This document shows positions 25,969-34,876 of a DNA stretch of 64,000 nucleotides, one piece after another; positions within the stretch are counted from its first letter, which is position 1; every line of letters starts with the position of its first letter. Where the stretch lies: contig NZ_JAQFWP010000008.1 in the NCBI RefSeq assembly GCF_027706745.1, positions 1 to 64,000 of the forward strand, given 5' to 3'. Source of the stretch: Nocardiopsis suaedae (GTDB taxonomy: Bacteria; Actinomycetota; Actinomycetes; Streptosporangiales; Streptosporangiaceae). The notes under the pieces are model-generated. The model ran no database searches. It was given only the letters and a program-made list of their open reading frames with translations, and was not told the DNA's origin. The translations under genes were made by a program, and so were the position numbers.

Positions 25969-26769
25969 ATGGATGTGGCCATCTCACGCGACGGCACCCG
26001 CATCGCCTATGACCGGCGGGGATCGGGCCCGGCGCTGATCCTGGTCGACGGTGCCCTCGGGCACCGGGCGTTCAATCCCCACGGGGCGGCCCTGGCCGGC
26101 CTGCTCCAGGACGCCTTCACCGTGTACACCTACGACCGGCGGGGCCGCGGCGACAGCGGCGACACCGCCCCCTACGCGGTCGAGCGCGAGATCGAGGACC
26201 TCGAGGCGCTGATCCGCGACGCGGGCGGGCGGGCCCACCTGTTCGGCATGTCCTCGGGGGCGGTACTGGCGCTGGACGCGGCCGCCCACGGGCTGGCGGT
26301 GGAGGCGCTGGCGCTGTACGAGCCGCCCTTCATCGTGGACGGGTCCCGCCCCCCGCTGCCGCCGGACTACGCGGTCCGGGTGGGGGCGCTGGCCGCCGAG
26401 GGGCGGCGGGCCGAGGCGGTGGAGTACTTCATGACCGCCGCGTTGGGCCTGCCCGCCGAGCTGCTCGGGGGCATGCGCGAGGACCCCTCGTTCGCGCGGA
26501 TGGAGAAGGTGGCGCACACCCTGGCCTACGACGCGGCGGTGATCGGCGGGACCATGTCCGGGGTGCCGCTGCCGCCGCACCGGTGGGCGTCGGTGACGGC
26601 GCCGGTGCTGGTGGCCGACGGCGGCAAGAGCGAGCACACCTTCGCCGACGGCGCCGACGCCCTGGCGGCGGTGCTGCGCGACGTGCGGCGCGCCACCCTG
26701 GACGGGCAGACCCACGACGTGGACCCCGAGGTGCTGGCTCCGGTGCTGCGGGACTTCTTCGCCCACTGA
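25969..26769 (+). CDS. Alpha/beta hydrolase
   Basis: 266 residues. The nucleophile elbow is GMSSG near 91, the acid is in VLVADGGKSE near 220, and the histidine is in GQTHDVD near 248. YDRRGRGDSG precedes the elbow as in many lactonase- or esterase-like members. The ATG has AGGAGAAG upstream. It is a distant paralogue of the preceding hydrolase. A strong hairpin follows. Confidence 0.85.
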   Translation: MDVAISRDGTRIAYDRRGSGPALILVDGALGHRAFNPHGAALAGLLQDAFTVYTYDRRGRGDSGDTAPYAVEREIEDLEALIRDAGGRAHLFGMSSGAVLALDAAAHGLAVEALALYEPPFIVDGSRPPLPPDYAVRVGALAAEGRRAEAVEYFMTAALGLPAELLGGMREDPSFARMEKVAHTLAYDAAVIGGTMSGVPLPPHRWASVTAPVLVADGGKSEHTFADGADALAAVLRDVRRATLDGQTHDVDPEVLAPVLRDFFAH

Positions 26770-26803
26770 CGCCGGGGACGCCGGTCCCCTCACGGGGTGC
26801 GGC

Positions 26804-26836
26804 GGCGGCCCGGGAGGCGGCGCCTCCCGGGCCGCC
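26804..26836. terminator. Bidirectional hairpin terminator
   Basis: Two perfect 16-bp arms (26804-26819 and 26821-26836) lie between the convergent hydrolase and Mn-transporter genes. There is no T-run, as is common in high-GC actinomycetes. Confidence 0.65.
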
Positions 26837-26841
26837 CGGGG

Positions 26842-27753
26842 TCAGGGGACGGCGGTCCCGGCCGGGGCGCGTCCGGCCCGGGCCGCGCGGGCCTGCCGGG
26901 CGCGGCGCAGCGCCCCGGCGGCCACGCCGTGGTGCGGGGCGAACAGGTAGGCCAGGGCGAAGGCCAGGGCCTGCACCGCCACCACGGCGCCGCCGGTGGC
27001 CGCGTCCAGGTGGAAGCTCAGATAGGTGCCCAGCACCGAGGCGGTCACCGACACGGCCACCGCGATCGCCAGCATGCGCTCGAACCGGTCGGTGAGCAGG
27101 TAGGCGGTGGCACCGGGCACGATGACCATGGCCACCACCAGGATGATGCCCACCGCCTGCAGGGCCACCACCACGGTCACCGCCAGCAGGCCCAGCAGCA
27201 GCGCCTCCAGGCGGCGCGGGCTGAGCCCGATGGCGTGGGCGTGCACCCGGTCGAAGGCGTACAGGGTCAGGTCGCGGTGCTTGGCCAGGACCACCGCCAG
27301 CACCACCGCCCCGGCCGCCAGCACCTGGACGATGTCGCCGTCGGAGACGCCCAGCACGTTGCCGAACAGGATGTGCATCAGGTCGGTCTGGCTGGGGATC
27401 TTGGACACCAGCAGCACCCCCACCGCGAACATGGCGGTGAAGACCACGCCGATCACGGCGTCCTCCTTGACCCGGGAGGTCCGGTTGACCACGCCGATCA
27501 GGGCGACCGACCCGGCGCCGAAGACCAGCGCCCCCACGGCGAAGGGCAGGCCCAGCATGTAGGACAGCACGACGCCGGGCAGCACGGCGTGCGAGACCGC
27601 GTCGCCCAGCAGCGACCAGCCGATCAGCGTCATCCAGCACGAGAGCACGGCGCACACGGTCCCGGCGACCACGCTGACCAGCATGGCGCGCCACATGAAG
27701 TCGAACTGCAGCGGCACGGTGAACCACTCGGCCAGCGCGTTCAGCGCGTCCAC
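26842..27753 (-). CDS. Metal ABC transporter permease (Mn/Zn family)
   Basis: A 303-residue ABC-3 family permease with eight or nine hydrophobic segments, including LIGWSLLGDAVSHAVLPGV, the segment that forms the metal path and ATPase contact in MntB/ZnuB/SitC proteins. It is third in an operon with a binding lipoprotein and an ATPase; the ATPase stop overlaps its start by 13 bp. The GTG at 27753 has GGAGGGG upstream. Mn is favoured over Zn because of the binding protein's motifs. Confidence 0.9.
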   Translation of the reverse strand: MDALNALAEWFTVPLQFDFMWRAMLVSVVAGTVCAVLSCWMTLIGWSLLGDAVSHAVLPGVVLSYMLGLPFAVGALVFGAGSVALIGVVNRTSRVKEDAVIGVVFTAMFAVGVLLVSKIPSQTDLMHILFGNVLGVSDGDIVQVLAAGAVVLAVVLAKHRDLTLYAFDRVHAHAIGLSPRRLEALLLGLLAVTVVVALQAVGIILVVAMVIVPGATAYLLTDRFERMLAIAVAVSVTASVLGTYLSFHLDAATGGAVVAVQALAFALAYLFAPHHGVAAGALRRARQARAARAGRAPAGTAVP

Positions 27754-28565
27754 GGCGACTCCCCCTCCTGTGCGCCCCCGGTGGGCGCGGCGGGCGCGGC
27801 GGGTCCTGCGGGGCCGAGGCCGAAGGCGCCGGCCAGGCGCTCGGGGGTGAGGACCTCCTCGGGCGGCCCGTCGGCCAGGACGCGGCGCTGCAGCAGCACC
27901 GCCCGGTCGCAGAAGCCGCCCACACCGGCCAGGTCGTGGGTGGACACCAGCAGGGTGCGGCCCTCGGCGCGCATGGCGCCCAGCACGTCGGTGATGGTGG
28001 CCTCCGACCCCTTGTCGACGCCGGCGAAGGGCTCGTCGAGCAGGAAGACGTCGGCGCCCTGGGCGATGCCGCGGGCCACGAAGGCGCGTTTGCGCTGGCC
28101 GCCGGAGAGGGCGCCGATCTGGCGGTGGGCCAGGCCGGTCAGGCCGGTGCGCTCCAGGGCGGCGTCCACGGCGTCGCGGTCGGCGCGGCGGGGGCGTCGG
28201 GTGGGGCCCATATGCCCGTAGCGGCCCATCATGACGACGTCGGCCACCCGCACGGGAAAGGCCTGGTCGATGCGCTCGCTCTGCGGGACGTAGGCGACCA
28301 GGCCCTCCTTGCGGGCCCGGTCGGGGGTGCGGCCGTGCAGGCGCACCTGCCCGGCGGCCAGCGGCACCAGTCCGATCAGGGCCGAGAAGAGGGTGGACTT
28401 GCCCGAGCCGTTGGCGCCCAGCAGGGCGCACACGGTGCCCGGGTCCAGGGCCAGGTCGGCGCCGTCCAGGGCGAGCACGTCGCCGTAGCGGACGGTCAGG
28501 CCGCGGGCGTCGATCGCCGGGGTGCGCACGTCGGCGGCCTCGGGCGTGCGGGCGGGTGCGGTCAC
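27741..28565 (-). CDS. Metal ABC transporter ATP-binding protein
   Basis: A 274-residue ABC ATPase: Walker A GANGSGKST near 48, Q-loop VPQSE near 90, signature LSGGQRKR near 150, Walker B VFLLDEPF near 170, and the H-loop STHD near 203. It would power Mn2+/Zn2+ import with the adjacent permease. Its GTG overlaps the stop of the binding-protein gene (GTGA), and its 3' end overlaps the permease start. Confidence 0.92.
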   Translation of the reverse strand: MTAPARTPEAADVRTPAIDARGLTVRYGDVLALDGADLALDPGTVCALLGANGSGKSTLFSALIGLVPLAAGQVRLHGRTPDRARKEGLVAYVPQSERIDQAFPVRVADVVMMGRYGHMGPTRRPRRADRDAVDAALERTGLTGLAHRQIGALSGGQRKRAFVARGIAQGADVFLLDEPFAGVDKGSEATITDVLGAMRAEGRTLLVSTHDLAGVGGFCDRAVLLQRRVLADGPPEEVLTPERLAGAFGLGPAGPAAPAAPTGGAQEGESPWTR

Positions 28566-29563
28566 GGGGTCGGTCCCCCTTCCTCGGGTTCCTCCTGGCC
28601 GGGGCCGCCGGGGGCCGAGGGGGGCGGGTCGGCGGGCTCGCCGGTCAGGCCTTCGACGATGGTCTGCGCGTCGTGGCCGAGCAGGTCCAGGTAGGTGGGC
28701 ACGGGGCCGTCGGGGCGGGACAGGGAGTCGACGTAGAGCTGCCCGGCGAAGCGGGCGCCGCTCTCCCGGGCGACCTGGCGCTGGGCCTTGTCGTTGACGG
28801 TGGTCTCGCAGAAGACGGCGGGGACCTCGTTGTCGCGGACGAACTCCACGGCCGAGGCGATCTGCCGCGGGGTGCCCTGGGAGTCGGCGTTGACGGCCCA
28901 CAGGTACTTCTCCTGCAGCCCGGTGTCGCGGGCCAGGTAGGAGAAGGCGCCCTCGCAGGTGACCAGGGCGCGGGAGCCCTCGGGCAGGTCCTGCAGCTCG
29001 GTCTGCAGGTAGTGGCCGACCTCGGCGACGCGGTCGGTGTAGGCGCGGGCGTTGGCGGCGTAGTCGTCGGCGTGGTCGGGGTCGAGCTCGGTGAGGGCGT
29101 CGCGGATGTTGGCGATGTAGACCGCGGCGTTGTCGGGCGACATCCAGGCGTGGGGGTTGGCGCGGCCCTCGTACTCGCCCGCGGCGATGGGGATGGTCTC
29201 CACGCCGTCGGTGAGGGTGGCGGTGGGGGCGTCGATGCGTTCGGTGAACTGGGCGAACCAGGCCTCCAGTCCCAGCCCGTTGTCGAGGACGAGGTCGGCG
29301 TCCTGGGCGCGGACGAGGTCGTCGGGGGTGGGCTGGTAGCCGTGGATCTCGGAGCCGGGGCGGGTGATGGACTCCACCTGCAGGTGGTCGCCGGCGACGT
29401 TGCGGACCATGTCGGCGATGACGGTGAAGGTGGTCAGGACTTTGGGGCGGCCGTCGCCGCCGTCGGCGGGTGCGGCGCAGGCGGCGGCGCCGAGCAGGGC
29501 GGCGGTGAGGGAGACCGCTCCCCACAGGCGGGGTGAGGAGTATCGACCGAGAATGTTCGGCAT
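28562..29563 (-). CDS. Metal-binding lipoprotein of Mn-type ABC importer
   Basis: A 333-residue cluster A-I (ZnuA/MntC-like) solute-binding lipoprotein. The signal peptide ends in a lipobox, GAAACAAP, with Cys near 29. Metal ligands are visible: His in SEIHGYQPTPDD, His in NPHAWMS, Glu in VTCEGAFSY, and an acidic residue in CETTVNDK. There is no His-rich loop, which favours manganese over zinc. The ATG at 29563 lies within PNI of the mature start and heads the transporter operon. An MntR-type regulator at 38544 is a candidate controller, but no clear palindrome was found here. Confidence 0.9.
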   Translation of the reverse strand: MPNILGRYSSPRLWGAVSLTAALLGAAACAAPADGGDGRPKVLTTFTVIADMVRNVAGDHLQVESITRPGSEIHGYQPTPDDLVRAQDADLVLDNGLGLEAWFAQFTERIDAPTATLTDGVETIPIAAGEYEGRANPHAWMSPDNAAVYIANIRDALTELDPDHADDYAANARAYTDRVAEVGHYLQTELQDLPEGSRALVTCEGAFSYLARDTGLQEKYLWAVNADSQGTPRQIASAVEFVRDNEVPAVFCETTVNDKAQRQVARESGARFAGQLYVDSLSRPDGPVPTYLDLLGHDAQTIVEGLTGEPADPPPSAPGGPGQEEPEEGGPTP

Positions 29564-29717
29564 GCCCAACTTTTACCACAGGTGAGCTGAACTCGCTGTT
29601 TCGGGCGGTGGGCGTTCTGCGTTGCGGCGGTCCCGGGCGCCCCGGCGAAGCCTGCGACCCTGGCCGCGGCCGCCGGTCTCTGCCAGGATGCGGCCATGCA
29701 CACCGACCGAAAGGCCG

Positions 29718-30140
29718 ATGCCGCGTAGGCGGCCGGGACGAGTCCATGCCGAGGAGCGCGTCCGCCGGGAGCTGCGCCGCCGGGCACGAAGAGGCGAACA
29801 CGACACCATCGACGGGCTGTCGGCGAAGACGATGGCGCAGACCCGCCGGGTCGAAGTGCTCGACCCGCGGCTGCATCCGGGGTTCACCCGCGAGGCGCTG
29901 TGCCTAGGGGAATGGTCCGCCCGATCTCTCAGCACCTGGACGGTGCTGGACGCACTGCGGGGCCACACCGTCATCGGGTGCGGGGTACGGGGGTGCTGCA
30001 TTGACCCCGTGGGGGACCGGGAGCTGCTGTCGGTGGTCGTCCACGCGTTGAGACGTCCTCAGGCACACGAGCTGCGCGCCAGGATCAAGCGCCTGGACGA
30101 TCTCTACGGCTTCACCGACGATGTGTTCCCCTCGATGTGA
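29718..30140 (+). CDS. Hypothetical protein
   Basis: A 140-residue protein with a very basic N-terminus (about 35 residues rich in Arg), followed by a compact domain containing GEWSARSLSTWTVLDALRG and a C-terminal helix. The GCGVRGCC cysteines could bind metal. I do not recognise the family. The ATG at 29718 has GAAAGG upstream. It is divergent from the Mn transporter and ends at a strong terminator. Confidence 0.55.
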   Translation: MPRRRPGRVHAEERVRRELRRRARRGEHDTIDGLSAKTMAQTRRVEVLDPRLHPGFTREALCLGEWSARSLSTWTVLDALRGHTVIGCGVRGCCIDPVGDRELLSVVVHALRRPQAHELRARIKRLDDLYGFTDDVFPSM

Positions 30141-30169
30141 GCGGCAGTGCCGAAGGGCCCGCGGCCCCC

Positions 30170-30214
30170 GCGCCGCGCAGGAGGGGCAGGGGGCGGCCCC
30201 CTCCTGCGCGGCGC
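30170..30214. terminator. Bidirectional hairpin terminator
   Basis: A perfect 17-bp stem (30170-30186 with 30198-30214) and an 11-base loop lie between convergent genes. It has the form of an actinobacterial terminator without a U-tract. Confidence 0.75.
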
Positions 30215-30252
30215 GACCGGGAGGCGGCCCACCAGAGCGTGAGGGGACGCCG

Positions 30253-30537
30253 TCAAGGGGCCTCCACCCCCGACACGCGGTACTTGTACACACTGGCGTC
30301 GCGGATGAGTGAGGCCTGCTCGTCGGGAACACCCTCGCCGCGGAACGCCGCCAGGTGGGCGTCGGACTCCCAGCGCTCGTAGATGTCGATGCGCCCGGGG
30401 TCCACCAGGTCGGCGCTCAGTGAGAAGTCCAGGCATCCCTCGGCCTTGCGCGCCTGGTCCACGACGTCGGCGCAACCGCGCAGATACTCCTCCCGGTCCC
30501 CGGGGTCCACCGTGATGTGTCCGGCGATGATGAGCAT
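30253..30537 (-). CDS. Antibiotic biosynthesis monooxygenase (ABM) domain protein
   Basis: A 94-residue dimeric ferredoxin-like ABM-fold protein (MLIIAGHITVDPGDREEYL; DIYERWESDAHLAAF). Members are cofactor-free monooxygenases or heme/quinone-handling proteins such as YgiN. The ATG at 30537 has GGGAGG at an ideal distance. It is monocistronic and divergent from a FhuF-like gene. The substrate is unknown. Confidence 0.85.
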   Translation of the reverse strand: MLIIAGHITVDPGDREEYLRGCADVVDQARKAEGCLDFSLSADLVDPGRIDIYERWESDAHLAAFRGEGVPDEQASLIRDASVYKYRVSGVEAP

Positions 30538-30717
30538 GGCACCTCCCGAATCCGTACTCGCACGCCCTGTCGGTACCAGGCCGCCACCGGTAGGACTCGG
30601 CGCGCCGCGCCAACTCATCGGTGTCGAGGACCGGGGGGACGGAGGCGTCCCCCCGGAGGGCGGATCTAGGCTGTCCTGGCCGGGCGGGGCGTCCGGGGAG
30701 CGACGACGGGAGGGGCG

Positions 30718-31461
30718 GTGGCCGTGGCCGCGGGGCAGTCGGGGTCGGAAGGGCTGGACCGGGCGCTGGACGAGGCCGCCCGCATCAACGCCTTCTTCGC
30801 GGTAGAGCGCTCCCCCGCCGGACGCGTGCGGCCCATGGAGGACCTGTGGGCCGACGGCGCGTTCCTGGCCGCCCGCATCGACGCGGTCCGCGAACGCCTG
30901 GCCTCGCGGGCCGGGCGCCCGCTCGGCGACGTCGAACCGCGTGTGGCCGCCTCGATCTTCTTCCAGGGCATCGCCTCGCGGCTGCTCTCCCCCGCCGCGG
31001 CCGCGGTGCTCATCGGCGGCGTGCTCCCCGGCCGCCGGGCCCTGGGCTGGTACGCCGACGGACCGACCCTGGCCCTGGCGCGCACCGGCGCGCCCGGGGT
31101 GCGGGTCGGCCACGGGGACGGGGAGGCCGACGCCCTGGCCGGGCACGTGCTGGAGGGAATGCTCGCACCGCTGCTTCAGGCGGTGCGCGAGCACGTCAAG
31201 GTGGCGCCCCGGCTGCTGTGGGGCAACGCCGCCTCCTCCCTCGGCGGCACGGTGGCCGCCCTGGCCGCCGCCCGCCCGGCACTGGCCGGGCGGGCCGTCC
31301 GGCTCGGTGAGGCGCTGATGGACCGCCCGCCCCTGCACGGCCTGGGCGGCCCCGGCGCCGGGGCCACGATGGCCGACTCGTTCGTGCGCCGCACCTGCTG
31401 CCTGTACTACCGCATCCCCGGCTGCGGGAAGTGCGGCGACTGCGCGCTGCTCGAACGCTGA
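30718..31461 (+). CDS. FhuF-like (2Fe-2S) ferric-siderophore reductase
   Basis: A 247-residue protein whose C-terminus is the FhuF signature: RTCCLYYRIPGCGKCGDC, giving four cysteines (CC, C, C) for an unusual 2Fe-2S cluster. FhuF proteins reduce ferric siderophores in the cytosol to release iron. The GTG at 30718 follows GGGAGGGG. No siderophore transporter is adjacent. A hairpin terminator starts right after the stop. Confidence 0.85.
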   Translation: MAVAAGQSGSEGLDRALDEAARINAFFAVERSPAGRVRPMEDLWADGAFLAARIDAVRERLASRAGRPLGDVEPRVAASIFFQGIASRLLSPAAAAVLIGGVLPGRRALGWYADGPTLALARTGAPGVRVGHGDGEADALAGHVLEGMLAPLLQAVREHVKVAPRLLWGNAASSLGGTVAALAAARPALAGRAVRLGEALMDRPPLHGLGGPGAGATMADSFVRRTCCLYYRIPGCGKCGDCALLER

Positions 31462-31491
31462 CCGCCGGAGGGTCCGGGCCGCCTCCGGCGG
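31462..31491. terminator. Bidirectional hairpin terminator
   Basis: CCGCCGGAGG and its exact complement CCTCCGGCGG flank a 10-base loop immediately after the FhuF-like stop codon and before the convergent sugar permease gene. Confidence 0.7.
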
Positions 31492-31522
31492 GGACCGGTG
31501 CACGGGCGGCCCGGCCGCGCCC

Positions 31523-32419
31523 TCACCCCTTCAGCGCCCCGGCCATCAGGCCGCGCATGAAGTAGCGGCCCAGCACCAGGTAGATCACCAGGGTCGGCAG
31601 CGACGCCAGCACCGCGGCGGCCATCTGCTGGTTGTAGGGCACCACCATCGACCCGGCCACGTTGTTCAGCTGCACCGTCACCGGCCAGCTCCCCGGGCCG
31701 GTCAGGAACACCGCGAACAGGAAGTCGTTCCACGCCGAGGTGACCTGCCAGATCAGCGCCACCGCGAACGCCGGGGCCGACACCGGCAGCACCACGTGGG
31801 CGTAGGTCCGCAGCAGCCCGGCCCCGTCCACCCGCGCCGCCTCGATCAGGGTCTGCGGCAGCGAGGCGTAGAAGTTGCGGAAGATCAGCGTGCAGATCGG
31901 GATGCCGTAGACGGTGTGCGCCAGGATCAGCGGGAACAGCCCGCCCATCAGGCCGGCCCCCACCAGCAGCTGCTGCAGCGGGATCATCACCGCCTGGTAG
32001 GGGATGAACATCCCGAACAGGAACAGGGTGAACACCGTGTCGGCGCCCGGGAAGCGCCACTTGGACAGCACGTACCCGTTCAGCGACCCCAGCAGCGACG
32101 CGGCCGCGGCGCTGGGCACCACCAGCTTGACGCTGTTCCACAGCCCGGCGCCCAGCGCGTCCCAGGCCGCCGACCACCCCTCCAGGCTCCACGTCCGCGG
32201 CGGCAGCCACGCGCGCTCGGCCCCGGCCTCGGCGAAGGGCTTGAAGCCGGTGACCACCAGCACGTACAGCGGTAGCAGGAACAGCACGGCCAGCAGCACC
32301 AGCACGGTGAACCGCACCGCCGGGCCGACGCGGCCGCCGCCCGGCGCGCGCCCGCCCCCGGACCGCGGCGCGGCGGCCGCTCCGGTCCGGTCCCCGGTCC
32401 GCCGCCCGGCGCCGCTCAT
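31523..32419 (-). CDS. Carbohydrate ABC transporter permease (MalG-like)
   Basis: A 298-residue membrane protein with six hydrophobic segments. The EAA loop that contacts the ATPase is EAARVDGAGLLRTYAHVVLP near 195-214. It pairs with the MalF-like permease upstream, whose stop overlaps its start (ATGA). The MalG family name is by fold; the sugar is unknown. No ATPase gene is in the operon, so a shared MsiK-type ATPase probably energises it, as is usual in actinomycetes. Confidence 0.9.
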   Translation of the reverse strand: MSGAGRRTGDRTGAAAAPRSGGGRAPGGGRVGPAVRFTVLVLLAVLFLLPLYVLVVTGFKPFAEAGAERAWLPPRTWSLEGWSAAWDALGAGLWNSVKLVVPSAAAASLLGSLNGYVLSKWRFPGADTVFTLFLFGMFIPYQAVMIPLQQLLVGAGLMGGLFPLILAHTVYGIPICTLIFRNFYASLPQTLIEAARVDGAGLLRTYAHVVLPVSAPAFAVALIWQVTSAWNDFLFAVFLTGPGSWPVTVQLNNVAGSMVVPYNQQMAAAVLASLPTLVIYLVLGRYFMRGLMAGALKG

Positions 32420-33369
32420 CGGCCCTCGCTCCGTTCCCTGCGCACGGTCCACACCAGGTAGGGCAGGACGAGGGCGGCCACCGCCAGCAGCATGTAGGCG
32501 GCGATCGCCGCGCCCTTGGCCGGGTCGCGCACCTCGAAGACGGTCGTCCACATGTACACCGCCGGCACGTCGGCCACGATCTGCTGGCCCGCGATCGCGA
32601 TGACCAGGTCGAACACCTTCAGCGACATGTGCCCCAGGATGATCACCGCGGTCAGGGTGACCGGGCGCAGCTGCGGCAGCACCACGTGCCGGTACACCCC
32701 CCACTCCGAGCAGCCGTCCACCCGCGCCGCCTCGCGCAGCTCCTCGGGCACCCCGCGGAACCCGGCCAGGTACAGCGCCATGATGTAGCCGGACAGCTGC
32801 CAGACCGCGGGCAGCGCCATGGCCGCCATCCCCAGGTTCGGCGCGGTCCACCACTCGTTGACCAGGAAGTCCAGACCCAGGTGGACGAACAGGGCGTTGA
32901 GCCCGGTGGCGCGCTCGGCCGGGGCGGGGTTCATCAGCCAGCGCCACACCACGCCGGTCGCGATGAAGGACACCGCCATCGGCGCCAGGAACAGCGTCCG
33001 GAAGACCGCCTCCCCGGCGATGCCCTTCTCCAGTAGCAGGCCCAGCAGCCAGCCCAGCACCAGCGCGCCGCCGACGAACACCGCGGTGAACACCGCGGCG
33101 TTGGCGACCGCGCCGGGCCACCGGGCCTCCTGCCACAGCCCGGCCATGTTCTCCAGGCCGACGAAGGAGGCGTCGTCGATGGGACTGTGCTTGTCGCTGA
33201 GGGCCAGGCGGGCGTTCCAGCCGATCATCCCGTAGACGAACACGGCGATCAGCAGGATGGACGGGGAGACCAGCAGCAGGCCCGGCAGCCAGGCGCGCAC
33301 GCGGGCGCGCCCGGCCGACGGGCGGCGCCGGGCGGGTGCGCCCGCCCGGCCGGTGGCGCGCGCGCTCAT
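32416..33369 (-). CDS. Carbohydrate ABC transporter permease (MalF-like)
   Basis: A 317-residue permease with six or seven hydrophobic segments and the EAA loop EAARVDGCSEWGVYRHVVLP near 230. A basic alanine/proline-rich tail precedes helix 1. It overlaps the binding-protein gene and the second permease by 4 bp each, so the three are translationally coupled. Confidence 0.9.
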   Translation of the reverse strand: MSARATGRAGAPARRRPSAGRARVRAWLPGLLLVSPSILLIAVFVYGMIGWNARLALSDKHSPIDDASFVGLENMAGLWQEARWPGAVANAAVFTAVFVGGALVLGWLLGLLLEKGIAGEAVFRTLFLAPMAVSFIATGVVWRWLMNPAPAERATGLNALFVHLGLDFLVNEWWTAPNLGMAAMALPAVWQLSGYIMALYLAGFRGVPEELREAARVDGCSEWGVYRHVVLPQLRPVTLTAVIILGHMSLKVFDLVIAIAGQQIVADVPAVYMWTTVFEVRDPAKGAAIAAYMLLAVAALVLPYLVWTVRRERSEGR

Positions 33370-34643
33370 TCGGTCTGCGCGGCCTGGGAGGCCTCGTTCA
33401 GGGCGTCCTGGAGTGCGTCGGTGTCGCCGTCCTGGAGGTACAGGCCCACGGCGGTGTCGATGGCGTTCTTCCACCGGTTGTCGGCGGCCACGCCGTGCCA
33501 GAAGGACCCGGCCAGCTCGGGGCCGGACTGCCACTCCTCCAGGGCCGCGGACAGGTAGGGGCTGTCGGCGTACTGCTCGGGGTCGGCGTCCTCGCGGGCG
33601 GGGATGGAGCCCTTGAGGGGGTTGAACGCGTCCTGGCCCTCCCGGCTGGCGGCCAGCTCCAGCCAGGCGTCGGCGGCCTCCGGGTTGGGCGCGCCCACCG
33701 GCAGGGTGAAGCTGTCGGACAGCCACAGGTAGGTGCCCTCGGTGCCGGGCGAGGCGGCCCAGTCGTAGTCCTCCCCGGCGGTCATGCCCAGCTCGTCGAA
33801 GTACCCGGCGGCCCAGTCGCCCATGACGGTGAAGGCGGCCTCGCCCTCGGCGACGCGCCGGGAGGCCTCCTGCCAGTCCTCGGAGGCCGACTCCTCCTGG
33901 GTGTGCTCCAGGACGGCCTCGAAGTCGGCCAGGGCGGCGGCGACCTCGGGGGTGCCCCAGTCGGCGCCGGGCTCCCACAGGGCGTTGTAGCCCTCCGTGC
34001 CCAGGGAGCCGAGCAGGACGCTCTCCAGCAGGTGGTCGACGGTCCACTGGGCGCCCACGGCCATGGGGACGGCGTCGGTCTCCTCCTCGACGGCCTCCAG
34101 GCCGGCGATGAGGTCGTCGAGGGTCTGCGGCGGCTCCTCGATCCCGGCCTCCTCCAGCACCGAGGGGTTGAACCACAGGACGTTGGAGCGGTGGATGTTG
34201 ACGGGGACCGAGTAGACGCTGCCGTCGTAGCTGATCTGCTCCAGGAGCTGGTCGGGCAGGGCCTCGCGCAGGCCGTGCTCGTCGTAGAAGCCGTCGAGGG
34301 GCTCCAGGTACCCGGCCTCGATGTAGTCCTGGAGCTCGGCCCCGGCGTGGCCCTGGAAGGAGTCGGGCGGGTCCTGGCTCTGCAGCCGCCCCTCCAGCAC
34401 GGCCTGGGCGTTGGTCCCCGACCCTCCGGCGACGGCGGCGTTGACGAACTCGGTGTCGGGGTGCCGTTCCTCGTACATCTCGATGAGGGCGTTGAGGCCG
34501 GCTTCCTCGCCGCCGCCGGTCCACCAGGAGAAGACCTCGACCTGGGCGGCGTCCCCGCCGCCGCCTGTGCCCCCGCCGCAACCGGAGGCCGCCAGGGCCG
34601 CTGCCAGGGCCGCCGCGGGGGCCGTCGTCCAGCGTCTGCGCAT
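33366..34643 (-). CDS. Carbohydrate ABC transporter substrate-binding lipoprotein
   Basis: A 425-residue cluster B/D extracytoplasmic sugar-binding protein. A basic n-region (MRRRW) and hydrophobic core lead to a lipobox, ASGCGG, with the lipid-anchored Cys near 24. The mature part has the usual VEVFSWWTGGGEEAGLNAL start and many acidic residues. The ATG at 34643 has GGGAGG upstream; earlier starts are shadows. It is first in the operon with the two permeases. No local LacI-type regulator is present. Confidence 0.9.
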   Translation of the reverse strand: MRRRWTTAPAAALAAALAASGCGGGTGGGGDAAQVEVFSWWTGGGEEAGLNALIEMYEERHPDTEFVNAAVAGGSGTNAQAVLEGRLQSQDPPDSFQGHAGAELQDYIEAGYLEPLDGFYDEHGLREALPDQLLEQISYDGSVYSVPVNIHRSNVLWFNPSVLEEAGIEEPPQTLDDLIAGLEAVEEETDAVPMAVGAQWTVDHLLESVLLGSLGTEGYNALWEPGADWGTPEVAAALADFEAVLEHTQEESASEDWQEASRRVAEGEAAFTVMGDWAAGYFDELGMTAGEDYDWAASPGTEGTYLWLSDSFTLPVGAPNPEAADAWLELAASREGQDAFNPLKGSIPAREDADPEQYADSPYLSAALEEWQSGPELAGSFWHGVAADNRWKNAIDTAVGLYLQDGDTDALQDALNEASQAAQTE

Positions 34644-34761
34644 GCCGCTCCCTCCCCGGGCGGCGCCCCCTGCACCGAACCACCCGGAAAATGTGCCGTG
34701 GATCACTGTCGATGCGTCCGCAATCCATTCACTCGCGGGGTCGGTTGTCAATAGTCCAGGT

Positions 34762-34792
34762 TTGAACCTCACGCGGCGTGAGGACTTAGCGT
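34762..34792 (+). promoter_or_regulatory. TipA-like MerR promoter with 19-bp spacer
   Basis: TTGAAC (34762-34767) and TAGCGT (34787-34792) are separated by exactly 19 bp, and the spacer region carries the perfect palindrome CCTCACGC-G-GCGTGAGG. This is the classic MerR activator layout and resembles the thiostrepton-inducible tipA promoter. The MerR/TipAL-like gene starts 84 bp downstream. Confidence 0.75.
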
Positions 34793-34876
34793 CGTCGCCA
34801 CGGCACCGCGAAGGGGCGTCTCCCGGCGCTCCGGGATGCGGGCACCGGCGGATACGGGACAGGAGGCGGCGCGGGC